Shown here piece after piece: positions 51,055 to 60,411 of a DNA stretch of 64,000 nucleotides. The translations under genes were made by a program, and so were the position numbers. The notes beneath the pieces are model-generated. The model was not told the DNA's origin and ran no database searches. It worked only from the letters and a program-made list of their open reading frames with translations. Within the stretch, counting starts at the first letter, position 1; every line of letters starts with the position of its first letter. This stretch comes from Desulfobaculum sp044987625 (GTDB lineage Bacteria > Desulfobacterota > Desulfovibrionia > Desulfovibrionales > Desulfovibrionaceae), in the NCBI RefSeq assembly GCF_044987625.1, contig NZ_JBJDSB010000002.1, positions 682,001 to 746,000 of the forward strand, written 5' to 3'.

Positions 51055-51889
51055 TGAACGCCGTTGCGGCCCGAGCGGCCTTTGCGTCGTACAGCAGGCC
51101 AATGTGGCTGACGGGGCGGGTCATCTGCTCTGTCCAGCCCGGCAGGTTGATGCGTAGGGCGCGCCCCGGCAGAACCATGGCGTCCACAGGCGAATACAGG
51201 CTCAGGCACGGGCACGGCGGTGTAGGTTCCGCATTGCGGATGGCCCGTATGGCCGGGCCGTCAAGGCGGATATCCTTTGCCAGCGTGCCAAGGGCGAGGG
51301 CCGCCAGCTTACTGCCCTGATGCGGCGTGCCCAGTGTGACCACCGCGTCCGTGTGACGGGCGATTGTGGGATATTTGAGCAGGGCGCGGATGAGCAGGCC
51401 GCCCATGCTGTGCCCCACAAGGACAATGCGCCGCTGCGGCTCCTTGTCCAACTCCCGGACAAGGCGCAGGGCAAGGCGGTCGGCCGTGGCGGTGAAGTCG
51501 CGCCCAAAGCTACAATAGCTCAGGGTGCGCTGGTCCGTCAGCCCCGCCCGCGCAAAGCGGCGCGAGGCTACAATCCACGCCGAAGCGTTGTGATAGATGC
51601 CGTGGATGAAGACCACGCGCGGCGCGCCGTCGGCACTGGCCTTTGGCAGCCAGAGTTTGGGAGCGATGGCCGCAGGTGATGTGAGCAGGATGGTCAGTTG
51701 ACTGCGCACGCTGTTGAGCGCGCCCCGCAGGGTCCACGCCAGAGCGCGCGGCCCGCCAAGGGGATGCAGGGGCGAAGCGTCGCCCTCGTTGATGGCCTCG
51801 TACCAGAAGAGCAGTGTTGTTGCGGCGATGAAGAGCGCGACAAGGGCAAGAACCGTGGCCAGCAGCGTGATAAGAAGCGTTGTGAGCAT
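50978..51889 (-). CDS. Membrane-anchored alpha/beta hydrolase (lipase/esterase-like)
   Basis: A 303-residue hydrolase with an N-terminal membrane anchor (about 4-28, LLITLLATVLALVALFIAATTLLFW). The oxyanion strand VVFIHGIYHNASAW, nucleophile elbow VLVGHSMGGLLIRAL (Ser), Asp in SLYSPVDAMVLPG and His in RPVSHIGLLYD form a credible triad. Relatives include triacylglycerol lipases and PGAP1-like proteins; the substrate is unknown. The gene runs convergently into the glycosyltransferase, with 77 bases of antisense overlap coding the disordered C-terminal tail. Confidence 0.83.
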   Translation of the reverse strand: MLTTLLITLLATVLALVALFIAATTLLFWYEAINEGDASPLHPLGGPRALAWTLRGALNSVRSQLTILLTSPAAIAPKLWLPKASADGAPRVVFIHGIYHNASAWIVASRRFARAGLTDQRTLSYCSFGRDFTATADRLALRLVRELDKEPQRRIVLVGHSMGGLLIRALLKYPTIARHTDAVVTLGTPHQGSKLAALALGTLAKDIRLDGPAIRAIRNAEPTPPCPCLSLYSPVDAMVLPGRALRINLPGWTEQMTRPVSHIGLLYDAKAARAATAFITQACADARQDAGTAADSPQPSVPA

Positions 51890-51913
51890 GGGGAAATCTT
51901 TCCAAAAAGGCGA

Positions 51914-51943
51914 AAAGGCCGCATCCGGGTGATGCGGCCTTTG
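51914..51943 (-). terminator. Terminator after the DHH gene
   Basis: On the minus strand AAAGGCCGCATC pairs with GATGCGGCCTTTT around a short loop. It lies between the DHH stop and the hydrolase start. Confidence 0.88.
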
Positions 51944-51966
51944 TGTTTGTGTCGTGATGCAGGGCG

Positions 51967-52884
51967 TTAGCCGTCGGCGGTGATTTGGTCCACGATTTCC
52001 TTGAGCTTGGCTTCGGATTCCTCAACGGGAACCTGACAGGTGCCCACGGCTTCGTGCCCGCCGCCGCCGTAGCGGAGCATGAGCTTGCCGACGTCGGTTT
52101 TGGACGTGCGGTTGATAATGCTCTTGCCCACGGTAAAGACCACGTTCTGGCGGTTCAGCCCCCACAGGATGTGCAGGCTGATGTTGATCTCCGGATACAG
52201 GGCGTAAATCATAAAGCGGTTGCCCGCGTAGATGATGTCCTGATTGCGCAGGTCGATAACGCCGCAGTTGCCGTGGACGGTGGTGTTGTCCTGCAGCATT
52301 TGCTTGAACAGTTTTTCCTGCTCATAGTAGCGGTCCACGCGTTCCTTGACGTCCGGCAGGGCCAGAATCTTTTCCACCGGCATGGCGCGGCAGTATTCGA
52401 TGAGGTCTTCCATCAGGCGGTAGTTGCTGATGCGGTAGTCTCGGAAGCGGCCAAGGCCTGTGCGTGGGTCCATGATGTAGCCAAGCAGAATCCACCCGGA
52501 CGGGTTGAGGATTTCTTCGCGGGTCAGGTTGGCGCTGTCCACCTTGTCCACGGCTTCCATCATTTCGTCAAAGTCTTTGGGGAATTTTTCATGCCCACCG
52601 TAGTACTCCCAGATCACGCGCGCCGCGCTGGGAGCCATCTTGTACATGCCTTTGTACTCGAAGTCCGCCCCAAGGCGGGCTCCCTCACTGGAGTGATGGT
52701 CGAACCACATTCCCGCGCCCTGCACATAGGGGACATTGGCGAGGATGTCGTTCTCCGTGACTTCGATGGTGCCGTCCTGCAAGTCCTTGGGATGGGCGAA
52801 TTTCCATTCGTCAATCAGCCCGAGTTCGTTGAGCAGGACCGCGCAGATCAGTCCGTCGAAGTCGGATCTGGTAAGCAGTCGCAT
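51967..52884 (-). CDS. DHH-family phosphoesterase
   Basis: A 305-residue DHH-superfamily phosphoesterase with metal site motifs RSDFDGLICAVLL (motif I, Asp), NDILANVPY, WFDHHSSEG (the DHH motif) and DKVDSAN, and the C-terminal DHHA1-like substrate motif RYGGGGHEAVGTCQV. Such enzymes hydrolyse nanoRNA, cyclic dinucleotides or polyphosphate. Start 52884 is chosen because SD AAGGAGG lies before it and the protein then begins directly with the metal motif. It has a strong sigma-70-type promoter. Confidence 0.9.
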   Translation of the reverse strand: MRLLTRSDFDGLICAVLLNELGLIDEWKFAHPKDLQDGTIEVTENDILANVPYVQGAGMWFDHHSSEGARLGADFEYKGMYKMAPSAARVIWEYYGGHEKFPKDFDEMMEAVDKVDSANLTREEILNPSGWILLGYIMDPRTGLGRFRDYRISNYRLMEDLIEYCRAMPVEKILALPDVKERVDRYYEQEKLFKQMLQDNTTVHGNCGVIDLRNQDIIYAGNRFMIYALYPEINISLHILWGLNRQNVVFTVGKSIINRTSKTDVGKLMLRYGGGGHEAVGTCQVPVEESEAKLKEIVDQITADG

Positions 52885-52969
52885 GAAAGTTCCTCCTTGC
52901 TGGAGCTTGCCGTGGTGGCTCTGCGCCGCCATGGGGTAAGCGGAGATGCATGTATGCTATACATTCAAT

Positions 52970-52999
52970 CTTATAGCCAGAACGGTTAAAATCTGTCAA
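52970..52999 (-). promoter_or_regulatory. Sigma-70 promoter of the DHH phosphoesterase gene
   Basis: On the minus strand TTGACA, 18 bases, TATAAG, about 85 bases before the ATG. Confidence 0.75.
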
Positions 53000-53058
53000 A
53001 GATTTTGGGTGAAAGTGGACGCAGTGAATTCGGTTTTTTCCTCAACATATGGTTTTCA

Positions 53059-53913
53059 ATGAAAACGGTCATGCAGTTGGCTCTTTCTGTCATAATCGCC
53101 GTGGGCGCGTATTTGGGGTGGCTTTACGTTACGCAGGAGCGTTTGGTGTACTTTCCGGACGCCGATGTACGGGGCACGCCCGCCGATGTGGGCCTGCGTT
53201 TCGAGCGCGTGTGGCTGACGACATCCGATGGCGTGCGGTTGCTCGCGTGGTACATCCCCCATGCGTCGCCGCGTGGCGTGGTGCTGTTTTGCCACGGCAA
53301 CGCGGGCAACATTTCCCATAGGCTGGACACCGTGCGTGTGCTGGCGTCCATGGGGCTGTCCGTTTTGTTGTTCGACTACCGGGGCTATGGCGAGAGCGAA
53401 GGCGAGCCGACGGAGGAGGGCACCTACAAGGACGTGCAGGCCGCGTGGGAATACTTGACCATTGCGCGTGAAATTCCGGCGCGGGAGGTCATCGTCTGGG
53501 GGCGCTCCCTTGGCGGGGGCGTGGCTTCGTGGCTGGCGGCGGAGCATGCGCCGCGCGCTCTTATCCTTGAATCAACCTTTACGTCCATCCCGGACCTTGG
53601 CGTGCGTGTGTACCGTTGGCTGCCGGTGCGGCTTTTGGCGCGCATCCACTACGCCACGGAGCGCCGCCTTGCCGCTATTTCCTGCCCTGTGCTCGTCATA
53701 CACAGCCCACAGGATGAGGTTGTCCCCTACGACCTTGGCCGCCGCCTGTACGACGCCGCCCGCCCGCCAAGGCGGTTTGTGGAAATAGAAGGTCCGCACA
53801 ACGACGGATTTCTCCGTTCGCTGCGCAAGTACACGGACGGTGTAGAGGCGTTTTTGCGCGATGAGGCGCGGACGCGAGGAGGCTTTGAAGGGGGAGAGCG
53901 CCTTGCTCGGTGA
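53059..53913 (+). CDS. Membrane-anchored alpha/beta hydrolase (Bem46/YfhR-like)
   Basis: A 284-residue serine hydrolase. One N-terminal membrane helix (VMQLALSVIIAVGAYLGWLYV) is followed by ERLVYFPDADVRGTPADVG, the usual start of this group. Motifs: VVLFCHGNAGNISHR, LLFDYRGYGESEGEP, nucleophile elbow VIVWGRSLGGGVA (Ser), Asp in VIHSPQDEVVPY and His in IEGPHNDGF. The start at 53059 places the membrane helix at once; no SD is visible. The family is broadly conserved with unclear substrate. Confidence 0.87.
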   Translation: MKTVMQLALSVIIAVGAYLGWLYVTQERLVYFPDADVRGTPADVGLRFERVWLTTSDGVRLLAWYIPHASPRGVVLFCHGNAGNISHRLDTVRVLASMGLSVLLFDYRGYGESEGEPTEEGTYKDVQAAWEYLTIAREIPAREVIVWGRSLGGGVASWLAAEHAPRALILESTFTSIPDLGVRVYRWLPVRLLARIHYATERRLAAISCPVLVIHSPQDEVVPYDLGRRLYDAARPPRRFVEIEGPHNDGFLRSLRKYTDGVEAFLRDEARTRGGFEGGERLAR

Positions 53914-54191
53914 AGGGGCGCATTGAGGGGCCGCGCAGGCGCCCGCCGTTGTCCTCATTGCGGCGAGTCGGCGGGAGAGGCGGAGGGGCAGACAGACGAG
54001 GTTGCCGTGGCCGGAGGCCTGCGCTGCTGGCGGAAGGTGCGGGCGCGGGCGGTGCCTCGCGGAGGCTTTGCCACTAAGGAGGACGCTTCGAATCCATGAG
54101 GAGATGGATGGTTGACCAGTGTCGTCTCCCCCGCGTTGCCGGGGGCGAGCACAACGCGCCGCGCGGATGAGTCCGGGCGGCGCGTTGGCGT
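53914..54191. other. Intergenic region between convergent genes, with a hairpin
   Basis: A GC hairpin (AACGCGCCGC pairing with GCGGCGCGTT, 54152-54188) lies just past the stop of the minus-strand nucleotidyltransferase gene but lacks a good T-run. No gene was seen. Confidence 0.45.
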
Positions 54192-55457
54192 TTAGTTGTC
54201 CTTGGGCGGCGCGCTGGCGGGCTTCTTCCCACCACTCTGCCGCAGCACGCGGGCGAGGGCTTCGGAGCGGAGCATGCGGAGTTTATCGCCGGAGGCGGGG
54301 CCGTTGTCTTGGTCTTTGTCGTCAAGGTGCACGGCAAGGATGGTCTTGAGGTCGCGCCGCGCGGTGGGGCCGTGGTCGTGGTGTTTGTCGGCTTTGACCA
54401 CGGCAAAGAGTTCGGATGTGAGCTGCTTGGCATGGGCAGCGGTGAGCAGGTCCACGCGGGTGCCGGGACGAAGCTCCGCGTAGCGGCCCGCCGTCATGTG
54501 CAGGCGCGCGCTCAGGCCGCCAGCGTGGATGAAGCGCGTAGGCAGGGCAAGGCGTTCACCAAGGCGCAGGGCCGGGGATTCGCCAAGGTCGTCGTGCCCG
54601 TGGTGGCTGGGGTGTTTGTCTGCGGGCGTCATTGTTTTGCCGAGGTCATGGCACAGCGTCATCCATGCCGCCACCTCCCGGTCCGCAGGTGCGGGCGGGA
54701 AGTCCTCGTCGCCAGCCAGCCGGTCCAGCGCCTGCGCCGTATGCTCAAGGACGTCCTCGTCATGCCACGGCAAAGGCCCTGCCGGGATGCCCGGCGCGGA
54801 GAGGAATTCCTGAAACCACACGCCAAGCGCGCCGCCGCTGTGCAGGGCGCGTAGAAAGTTGCCCGGAGCCGGGGAGCGCAGCGCCTTGCGCACTTCCTGC
54901 GCGATGCGCGGGGCGGCAAGGGCCGCAAAATCCGGCGAGGCCGCGGCCTCGCGCATGGCGGCGAGGGTTTCCTCGTGCAGAGTGAAGTGGGGCAGTTGAG
55001 CCGCAAAGCGCGCGGCGCGGAAGACGCGGAGCGGGTCATCCTGAATGGCGCGCGCCGAGGCGGGCCGGATGGTGTGCTCGCGCAGGTCGCGCGCGGCGCG
55101 GGGGTGGCCAATGACCATGGACAGCGCTGTGCCCGGAGTGGGGATGCGCGGATAGTCCGGCAGGGGCAGGGCGAGGGCGTTGATGGTGAAGTCGCGCGCG
55201 TCGAGGTCCGCCACAAGCTGGGCCTGCGCCAGCGCGCCGGGACCACTGCCGCAGCATGGGGCGCATGGCGAGCGGGGAAAGGCGTATTCGTGCCCGTCCA
55301 TGATAAAGACAGGGAAGGCCTTGCCCACCTGCCGCGCGCTGGGAAAGCGCTGCTGGAATTCCTCCGCAGTGGCGTCCAGCACCAAAAAATCAAGATCTGT
55401 GGCGCTGCGGCCCGTGAGCATGTCGCGGACGGCGCCACCTACGAGGCATATTTTCAT
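54192..55457 (-). CDS. CCA-adding enzyme / tRNA nucleotidyltransferase-type protein with HD domain
   Basis: A 421-residue class II nucleotidyltransferase. KICLVGGAVRDMLTGRSATDLDFLV holds the GG and DxD catalytic motifs (DLDF), ARDFTINALAL is the flexible loop, IRPASARAIQDDPLRVFRAARFAA is the RRD-like nucleotide-reading motif, and WMTLCHDLGKTMTP is a C-terminal HD motif. Such proteins add CCA or poly(A) to tRNA or repair its end. A small Cys-rich insert (CAPCCGSGPG) lies near residue 70. The ATG at 55457 lacks a clear SD. Choice between full CCA, A-adding or CC-adding activity cannot be made by eye. Confidence 0.88.
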   Translation of the reverse strand: MKICLVGGAVRDMLTGRSATDLDFLVLDATAEEFQQRFPSARQVGKAFPVFIMDGHEYAFPRSPCAPCCGSGPGALAQAQLVADLDARDFTINALALPLPDYPRIPTPGTALSMVIGHPRAARDLREHTIRPASARAIQDDPLRVFRAARFAAQLPHFTLHEETLAAMREAAASPDFAALAAPRIAQEVRKALRSPAPGNFLRALHSGGALGVWFQEFLSAPGIPAGPLPWHDEDVLEHTAQALDRLAGDEDFPPAPADREVAAWMTLCHDLGKTMTPADKHPSHHGHDDLGESPALRLGERLALPTRFIHAGGLSARLHMTAGRYAELRPGTRVDLLTAAHAKQLTSELFAVVKADKHHDHGPTARRDLKTILAVHLDDKDQDNGPASGDKLRMLRSEALARVLRQSGGKKPASAPPKDN

Positions 55458-55533
55458 GCCTTCGGCGTATCATTTCTTGGAAATCGGGGCCAGTGGGATT
55501 GACCATGGCGACGCGGCGCAGTACTGCTGCGGC

Positions 55534-56424
55534 ATGAACACGAACAAGGGCCTCTTTCTTTTGGGGCGGGGACTGGACGGCTTGGCCGACCCCCTGACCC
55601 CACAAACACTTGCGTCCTCGCACCCGGTGTGGGAGCGTGACGTTGCCGCGCACGGGCCGTGGCGTGATGCCGGAGAAGGGGCTTTCTCCGCTGCGTCATG
55701 GTCCCGGCAGCAGACAACACTGCTGTGCGGATCGTGTTCGTCCACGCTGGATGTGGCGCGTGATCCTGCCATTCTGGAGCGCCTTGGCGACTGGGACGGC
55801 GTGCTTGCGCAGTCGCAGTGGGCGGGGCGGGGACAGCTTCGGCGCGATTGGTCGTCGCCTGCCGGGAACATGTATTGCGCCCTGCGCATTCCCCGGCTGG
55901 ACAAGGAATGGGACGCGGTTTTGCCGCTGCTCATTGGCTTTTTGTGCGCCGAGGCGCTGGACGCCTTTGGCATCCATGCCCTTATCAAGTGGCCCAACGA
56001 CCTGCTGGTGGAAGGGCGCAAAGTCGGCGGTATTCTTATAGAAGAGCGCGCCGGATGCGTCATCGCCGGAATAGGCGTCAACATAGTGGCCGCACCGCCC
56101 GCAGGCACACTGCGCGAATCATGGTCCCCGCACGCCGCCGCACTTGCCGAGTGGTCCGGGGATGTTACGCCTTTAGCCCTGTGGGCCGCACTTGTGGATC
56201 GCTGTAAATATTGGTACAAGTCTGCGCTCTGCGGTGACACGTCTCGAATATTTCTTCAACGCATAGTCGGGCGCATGGCCTGGGTGGGTCATGACGTTCT
56301 GATTCATGGAACCGAAAAGGAATTTCGGGTCACCGTTGTCGGCCTTGCTCCTGACGGTGGGCTTGTCGTCAGGCGTGATGGGCGCCAAGAGATTCTTTAC
56401 GCCGGAAGCCTCTCTCCGGCATAA
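55534..56424 (+). CDS. birA: Biotin-protein ligase
   Basis: A 296-residue ligase that links biotin to the lysine of biotin carboxyl carriers. The catalytic motif GRGQLRRDWSSPAGNMY, the KWPNDLLVEGRKVGGILIE stretch and the C-terminal SH3-like domain (VGHDVLIHGTEKEFRVTVVG) are present. The N-terminal ~75 residues do not look like the DNA-binding helix-turn-helix of E. coli BirA, so it is likely an enzyme only. It lies 62 bases upstream of the pyruvate carboxylase gene, its obvious substrate. The ATG has no clear SD. Confidence 0.92.
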   Translation: MNTNKGLFLLGRGLDGLADPLTPQTLASSHPVWERDVAAHGPWRDAGEGAFSAASWSRQQTTLLCGSCSSTLDVARDPAILERLGDWDGVLAQSQWAGRGQLRRDWSSPAGNMYCALRIPRLDKEWDAVLPLLIGFLCAEALDAFGIHALIKWPNDLLVEGRKVGGILIEERAGCVIAGIGVNIVAAPPAGTLRESWSPHAAALAEWSGDVTPLALWAALVDRCKYWYKSALCGDTSRIFLQRIVGRMAWVGHDVLIHGTEKEFRVTVVGLAPDGGLVVRRDGRQEILYAGSLSPA

Positions 56425-56486
56425 CGCCGGGCTCTCCTCCGGCCCCGCGTCCTGCGGGAGAAACGTTACGCATTGGGAGAATAGCC

Positions 56487-59400
56487 TTGTCAGGGAACAA
56501 CTCGCGCGCGACCTCCTTCTCCGAGGTCCTGGAACATGTCAGGGAGAAGCGTATCCTCGTTGCCAACCGGGGTATCCCCGCGCGGCGCATCGCTCGCTCC
56601 ATCCGCGAAATGTGGGGTGCCATCCCCGTGATGACCGCCACGAAGCAGGACAAGACCTCGCCGGCGTCAAACGGCGTTCAGGAGCTGTTACTGCTGGGTG
56701 ATAATCCCCGCGCCTATCTTGATATCGACACCATTATCCGAAAAGCGAAAGCTCAGGGTGTCATTGCCATCCATCCCGGCTGGGGCTTTGCCGCGGAGGA
56801 TGATTCCTTCCCCGAAAAGTGCCGTCAGGCCGGGATTGAATTCCTCGGTCCCGAGGCCGAACCCATGCGCATCCTTGGCAACAAGGTGCAGGTGCGTGAA
56901 CTCGCCCGCAAACTCGGCGTGCCCGTGGTGCCGGGGTCCGATTCCGCCGTCAGCATCCCCGAGGCCCGCAAGGTTGCCGAGGAAATTGGCTATCCCATTA
57001 TGCTGAAGGCAGAGGGCGGCGGCGGTGGCCGTGGCATCTATGAAGTCTACAAGCAGGAACAGCTTGAAGATGCCTTCGCCAAGGCGTCCACCATGGCGCA
57101 GGCCTCCTTTGGCAATCCGCGTCTGTACGTGGAGCGCCTGCTGACCAGCATCCGCCATATCGAGATTCAGGTCATCGCGGACAAGTACGGCAACGTCTTC
57201 GCCTTTGACGAGCGCGACTGTACCGTGCAGCGCAACCACCAGAAGCTGGTGGAAATTACGCCGTCCCCGTGGCCGAAGATGACCGAAGAACTGCGCGAGC
57301 AGCTCAAGGACTACTCCCGTCAGCTTGTGAAGGCCGTTGGCTACCACTCGCTGGCAACGGTGGAGTTCCTGGTGGATCAGGACGGGCGTGCCTACCTCAT
57401 CGAGGTGAACACCCGCCTGCAGGTGGAGCATGGCATTACCGAATGCCGCTACGGCGTGGACCTTGTGGAAGAGCAGATCGCCATCGCCTTTGGCGCGAAG
57501 CTGCGCTTCAATGACGAGGACACCAAGCCGCTGAACCACGCCATGCAGGTCCGCGTGAACTGCGAGGACCCGCAGAACGGCTTTGCGCCCAACTCCGGCC
57601 TCATCACGCGCTACGTCTCTCCCGGTGGTCCGGGCGTGCGTATCGACTCCTGCGTGTGCGCCGGGTACGAATTCCCGTCCCAGTACGACTCCGCAGCCAG
57701 CCTGCTGGTCGCCTACGGCAAGACGTGGAAAAAGACCCTGCGCGTCATGGAGCGTGCGCTTCGTGAATATTTTGTCGGCGGCGTCAAGACGACCTTGCCC
57801 TTCCACAGGCAGATCATCCGCAACCGCCAGTTCCGCGATGGCGAGTACGATACCAACTTCATCGCCAAGACGCCGGAACTTATGCATTACCGCTACGAGG
57901 AGCCGGAGGCCCACCGCCTGACGCGCCTTGTGGCTGAGATATCCGCCAAGGGCTACAACCCCTATGTGCAGCTGGGCGAGTACCGTGGACGTACGGACAA
58001 GCGCATGGCGCGCTTTGAGCCGGTGCTGCCGGAGCTTGACCCCAAGCGCTTTGAGTCGCCCTATCCGCAGGGTGACCGCAAGGCGCTGCTGGACTACCTG
58101 CGCGACACGGACCATGTCCACTTTATGGACACCACCGCGCGCGACATCACGCAGTCCAACAGCGGCAACAGGTTCCGTCTGGCCGAGGATAAGCTCATTG
58201 GCCCGTACCTCGACAACTGCGGGTTCTTCTCGCTGGAGAACGGCGGCGGCGCGCATTTCCACGTGGCAATGCTGGCCAATATGACCTACCCGTTCACCGA
58301 GGCCGCGCGCTGGAATCAGTTCGCCCCCAAGACGTTGAAGCAGATTCTCATCCGCTCCACCAACGTGCTGGGCTACAAGCCCCAGCCGCGCAACCTCATG
58401 CGCCGCACGGGCGAGATGATCAACGAGCATTACGACATCATCCGCTGCTTTGACTTCCTGAACCACGTGGAGAACATGCGGCCCTTTGCCGAGGTGGCGC
58501 TGGCGTCCAAGGCGAATGTCTTTGAACCGGCCATCTCCATGTCGTGGGCGCAGGGCTTCACCGTCCAGCACTACCTGGGCGTGGTTGAGGAGATTCTGGG
58601 CCTTGTGCGCGATGTTGCGGGCGTGAGCCTGAAGCAGGCCGAGAAGATGATCATCCTTGGACTGAAGGACATGGCCGGCGTGTGCCCGCCGCACTTTATG
58701 CGCGAGCTGGTCGGCGCTATCCGCAAGCAGTACCCCGAACTGGTTCTGCACTACCATCGTCACTTTACGGACGGCCTCTTTGTGCCTGCCGTTGGCGCGG
58801 CCGCGCAGGCCGGAGCGCACATTGTGGATACCGCCATCGGCGCGTCCGTGCGCTGGTACGGGCAGGGCGAGGTGCTGTCCACCGCCGCCTACCTTGAGCA
58901 GGAACTCGGCCTCAAGACGAATCTGAACAAGGACATGATCCGCTCCTGCAACTTTGTGCTGAAGCAGATTATGCCGTACTACGACCGCTACACCGCGCCG
59001 TACTTCCAGGGCATCGACTACGATGTTGTGGACCACGGCATGCCCGGTGGCGCCACGTCGTCCTCGCAGGAGGGCGCACTTAAGCAGGGGCACATCCGTC
59101 TGCTGCCGTACATGCTCAAGTTCCTTGCCGGAACGCGCAAGATTGTACGCTATCACGACGTGACCCCCGGCTCGCAGATTACCTGGAATACGGCCTTCCT
59201 CGCTGTGACTGGCGCGTACAAGCGCGGCGGCGAGCGCGAGGTGCAGGAACTGCTGGACGTTCTGGACTTTGTGGTCAAGACGCCCGAAAACGAGCTGCCC
59301 GAGAATATGAAAAAGGCGCGTCTGGCGTTGTATTGCGACGCCAACGACGCGTTCCGCAGCCTGCTCCTTGGCGAGTTTGGCCGCCTGCCGCTGGGCTTCC

Positions 59401-60191
59401 CGGCGGACTGGGTGTACGAGAGCGCTTTCGGGCCGGAATACCAGTGCGCACTGGACCGCCGCACCGAGGCGTCTCCTCTCGAAACGCTGCCGGACGTGGA
59501 CATCGACGCCGAGCAGGCTTCCTTGTCCGAGCGCCTGCGCCGCACACCCACGGAAGAGGAGCTGGTGATGTATCTGAATCATCCCGGCGACGCCCTTAAG
59601 ACCATCGAATTCAGCGAAAAGTTCGGCGACTGCAATTGCCTGCCGCTGGATGTTTGGTTCGAGGGGCTGGAAGTGGGACGCGAGATGTTCTTTGAGGACT
59701 CCAACGGCAAGCCGCACTCCATGACCATCCTGCATATGTCCGAGCCGGACGAGCAGGGCATGTGCATTGTGCGCTATTCGCTGGATTCGGAATTCCTGAG
59801 CATGGAAGTGAAGGTTGCCGAGGCACAGGCCGCCGCAGCCGAGGGGATGGAAATTGCCGACCCCAAAAACTCCATGCAGGTCGGGTCCCCGTCCAATGGC
59901 GACCTTTGGGTGATGTACGTCAAGCCCGGAGATATCGTGGAAAAGGGCGAGGAGCTGTTCAATATCTCCATCATGAAACAGGAAAAAGCTGTGCTGTCGC
60001 CGGCTGCGGGCATCGTTAAGCGCGTGCTCAGGGCGGCGGATTATCAGGAAGACAGAAAAATGATTCCCGTCAAGGAAGGGGAGCTGCTCGTCGAGCTTGG
60101 GCCCATTCCTAAAACCTGCCCAACATGCAGGCAGCATATCCCTGCGGATGACTACGTGTTCTGCCCCGGATGCGGGCAGAAGCTCCAGTAG
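56487..60191 (+). CDS. pyc: Pyruvate carboxylase with C-terminal zinc-ribbon tail
   Basis: A 1,234-residue biotin enzyme making oxaloacetate from pyruvate. Start is TTG 56487 with SD GGGAGA seven bases upstream. Biotin carboxylase (about 25-480): KRILVANRGIPARRIARS, KAEGGGGGRGIYEVY, EVNTRLQVEHGITE. Carboxyltransferase (about 535-1050): FMDTTARDITQSNSGNRF in place of the usual DTTFRDAHQS, the carbamyl-lysine motif GLKDMAGV, and HYHRHFTDG for HVHTHDTSG. The biotin lysine is Lys1164 in ISIMKQEKAV (usually AMKM). The last 24 residues are an added double-CxxC ribbon (CPTC...CPGC). The active-site changes leave room for another substrate, but pyruvate is likeliest. Confidence 0.88.
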   Translation: MSGNNSRATSFSEVLEHVREKRILVANRGIPARRIARSIREMWGAIPVMTATKQDKTSPASNGVQELLLLGDNPRAYLDIDTIIRKAKAQGVIAIHPGWGFAAEDDSFPEKCRQAGIEFLGPEAEPMRILGNKVQVRELARKLGVPVVPGSDSAVSIPEARKVAEEIGYPIMLKAEGGGGGRGIYEVYKQEQLEDAFAKASTMAQASFGNPRLYVERLLTSIRHIEIQVIADKYGNVFAFDERDCTVQRNHQKLVEITPSPWPKMTEELREQLKDYSRQLVKAVGYHSLATVEFLVDQDGRAYLIEVNTRLQVEHGITECRYGVDLVEEQIAIAFGAKLRFNDEDTKPLNHAMQVRVNCEDPQNGFAPNSGLITRYVSPGGPGVRIDSCVCAGYEFPSQYDSAASLLVAYGKTWKKTLRVMERALREYFVGGVKTTLPFHRQIIRNRQFRDGEYDTNFIAKTPELMHYRYEEPEAHRLTRLVAEISAKGYNPYVQLGEYRGRTDKRMARFEPVLPELDPKRFESPYPQGDRKALLDYLRDTDHVHFMDTTARDITQSNSGNRFRLAEDKLIGPYLDNCGFFSLENGGGAHFHVAMLANMTYPFTEAARWNQFAPKTLKQILIRSTNVLGYKPQPRNLMRRTGEMINEHYDIIRCFDFLNHVENMRPFAEVALASKANVFEPAISMSWAQGFTVQHYLGVVEEILGLVRDVAGVSLKQAEKMIILGLKDMAGVCPPHFMRELVGAIRKQYPELVLHYHRHFTDGLFVPAVGAAAQAGAHIVDTAIGASVRWYGQGEVLSTAAYLEQELGLKTNLNKDMIRSCNFVLKQIMPYYDRYTAPYFQGIDYDVVDHGMPGGATSSSQEGALKQGHIRLLPYMLKFLAGTRKIVRYHDVTPGSQITWNTAFLAVTGAYKRGGEREVQELLDVLDFVVKTPENELPENMKKARLALYCDANDAFRSLLLGEFGRLPLGFPADWVYESAFGPEYQCALDRRTEASPLETLPDVDIDAEQASLSERLRRTPTEEELVMYLNHPGDALKTIEFSEKFGDCNCLPLDVWFEGLEVGREMFFEDSNGKPHSMTILHMSEPDEQGMCIVRYSLDSEFLSMEVKVAEAQAAAAEGMEIADPKNSMQVGSPSNGDLWVMYVKPGDIVEKGEELFNISIMKQEKAVLSPAAGIVKRVLRAADYQEDRKMIPVKEGELLVELGPIPKTCPTCRQHIPADDYVFCPGCGQKLQ

Positions 60192-60199
60192 CGAAGCAC

Positions 60200-60231
60200 C
60201 CGGGCAGGAGTCCATCCTGCCCGGTTTTTTT
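60200..60231 (+). terminator. Terminator after pyruvate carboxylase
   Basis: CCGGGCAGGA pairs with TCCTGCCCGG around a short loop and runs into TTTTTTT. Confidence 0.93.
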
Positions 60232-60310
60232 GCGGAGCAATCGTGTTGACGAGGCGAGGGGTGTAGGGGTATGTACAATCAGGTTATATTATTCACTTAG
60301 CAGATTGTGC

Positions 60311-60338
60311 TTGACCTACGCCGCGTTCATTATCTAAA
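60311..60338 (+). promoter_or_regulatory. Candidate promoter of the PEP synthase-like gene
   Basis: TTGACC (60311), 16 bases, TCTAAA (60333). A second TTGACG lies at 60246. The leader from 60340 to the ATG contains a GC hairpin and the strong SD AGGAGGAGA (60401-60409). Weak evidence. Confidence 0.3.
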
Positions 60339-60411
60339 GCCTGAGCGGCGCAAGCTTTTGCGCATGCAAATACAGATCATTATTCCCGATCCGCTCTCAT
60401 AGGAGGAGAGA

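Noticed and set aside
56688..60278. A 1,196-codon open frame on the minus strand
   Set aside because: Antisense shadow of pyruvate carboxylase, His/Leu/Val-rich without any domain or SD.
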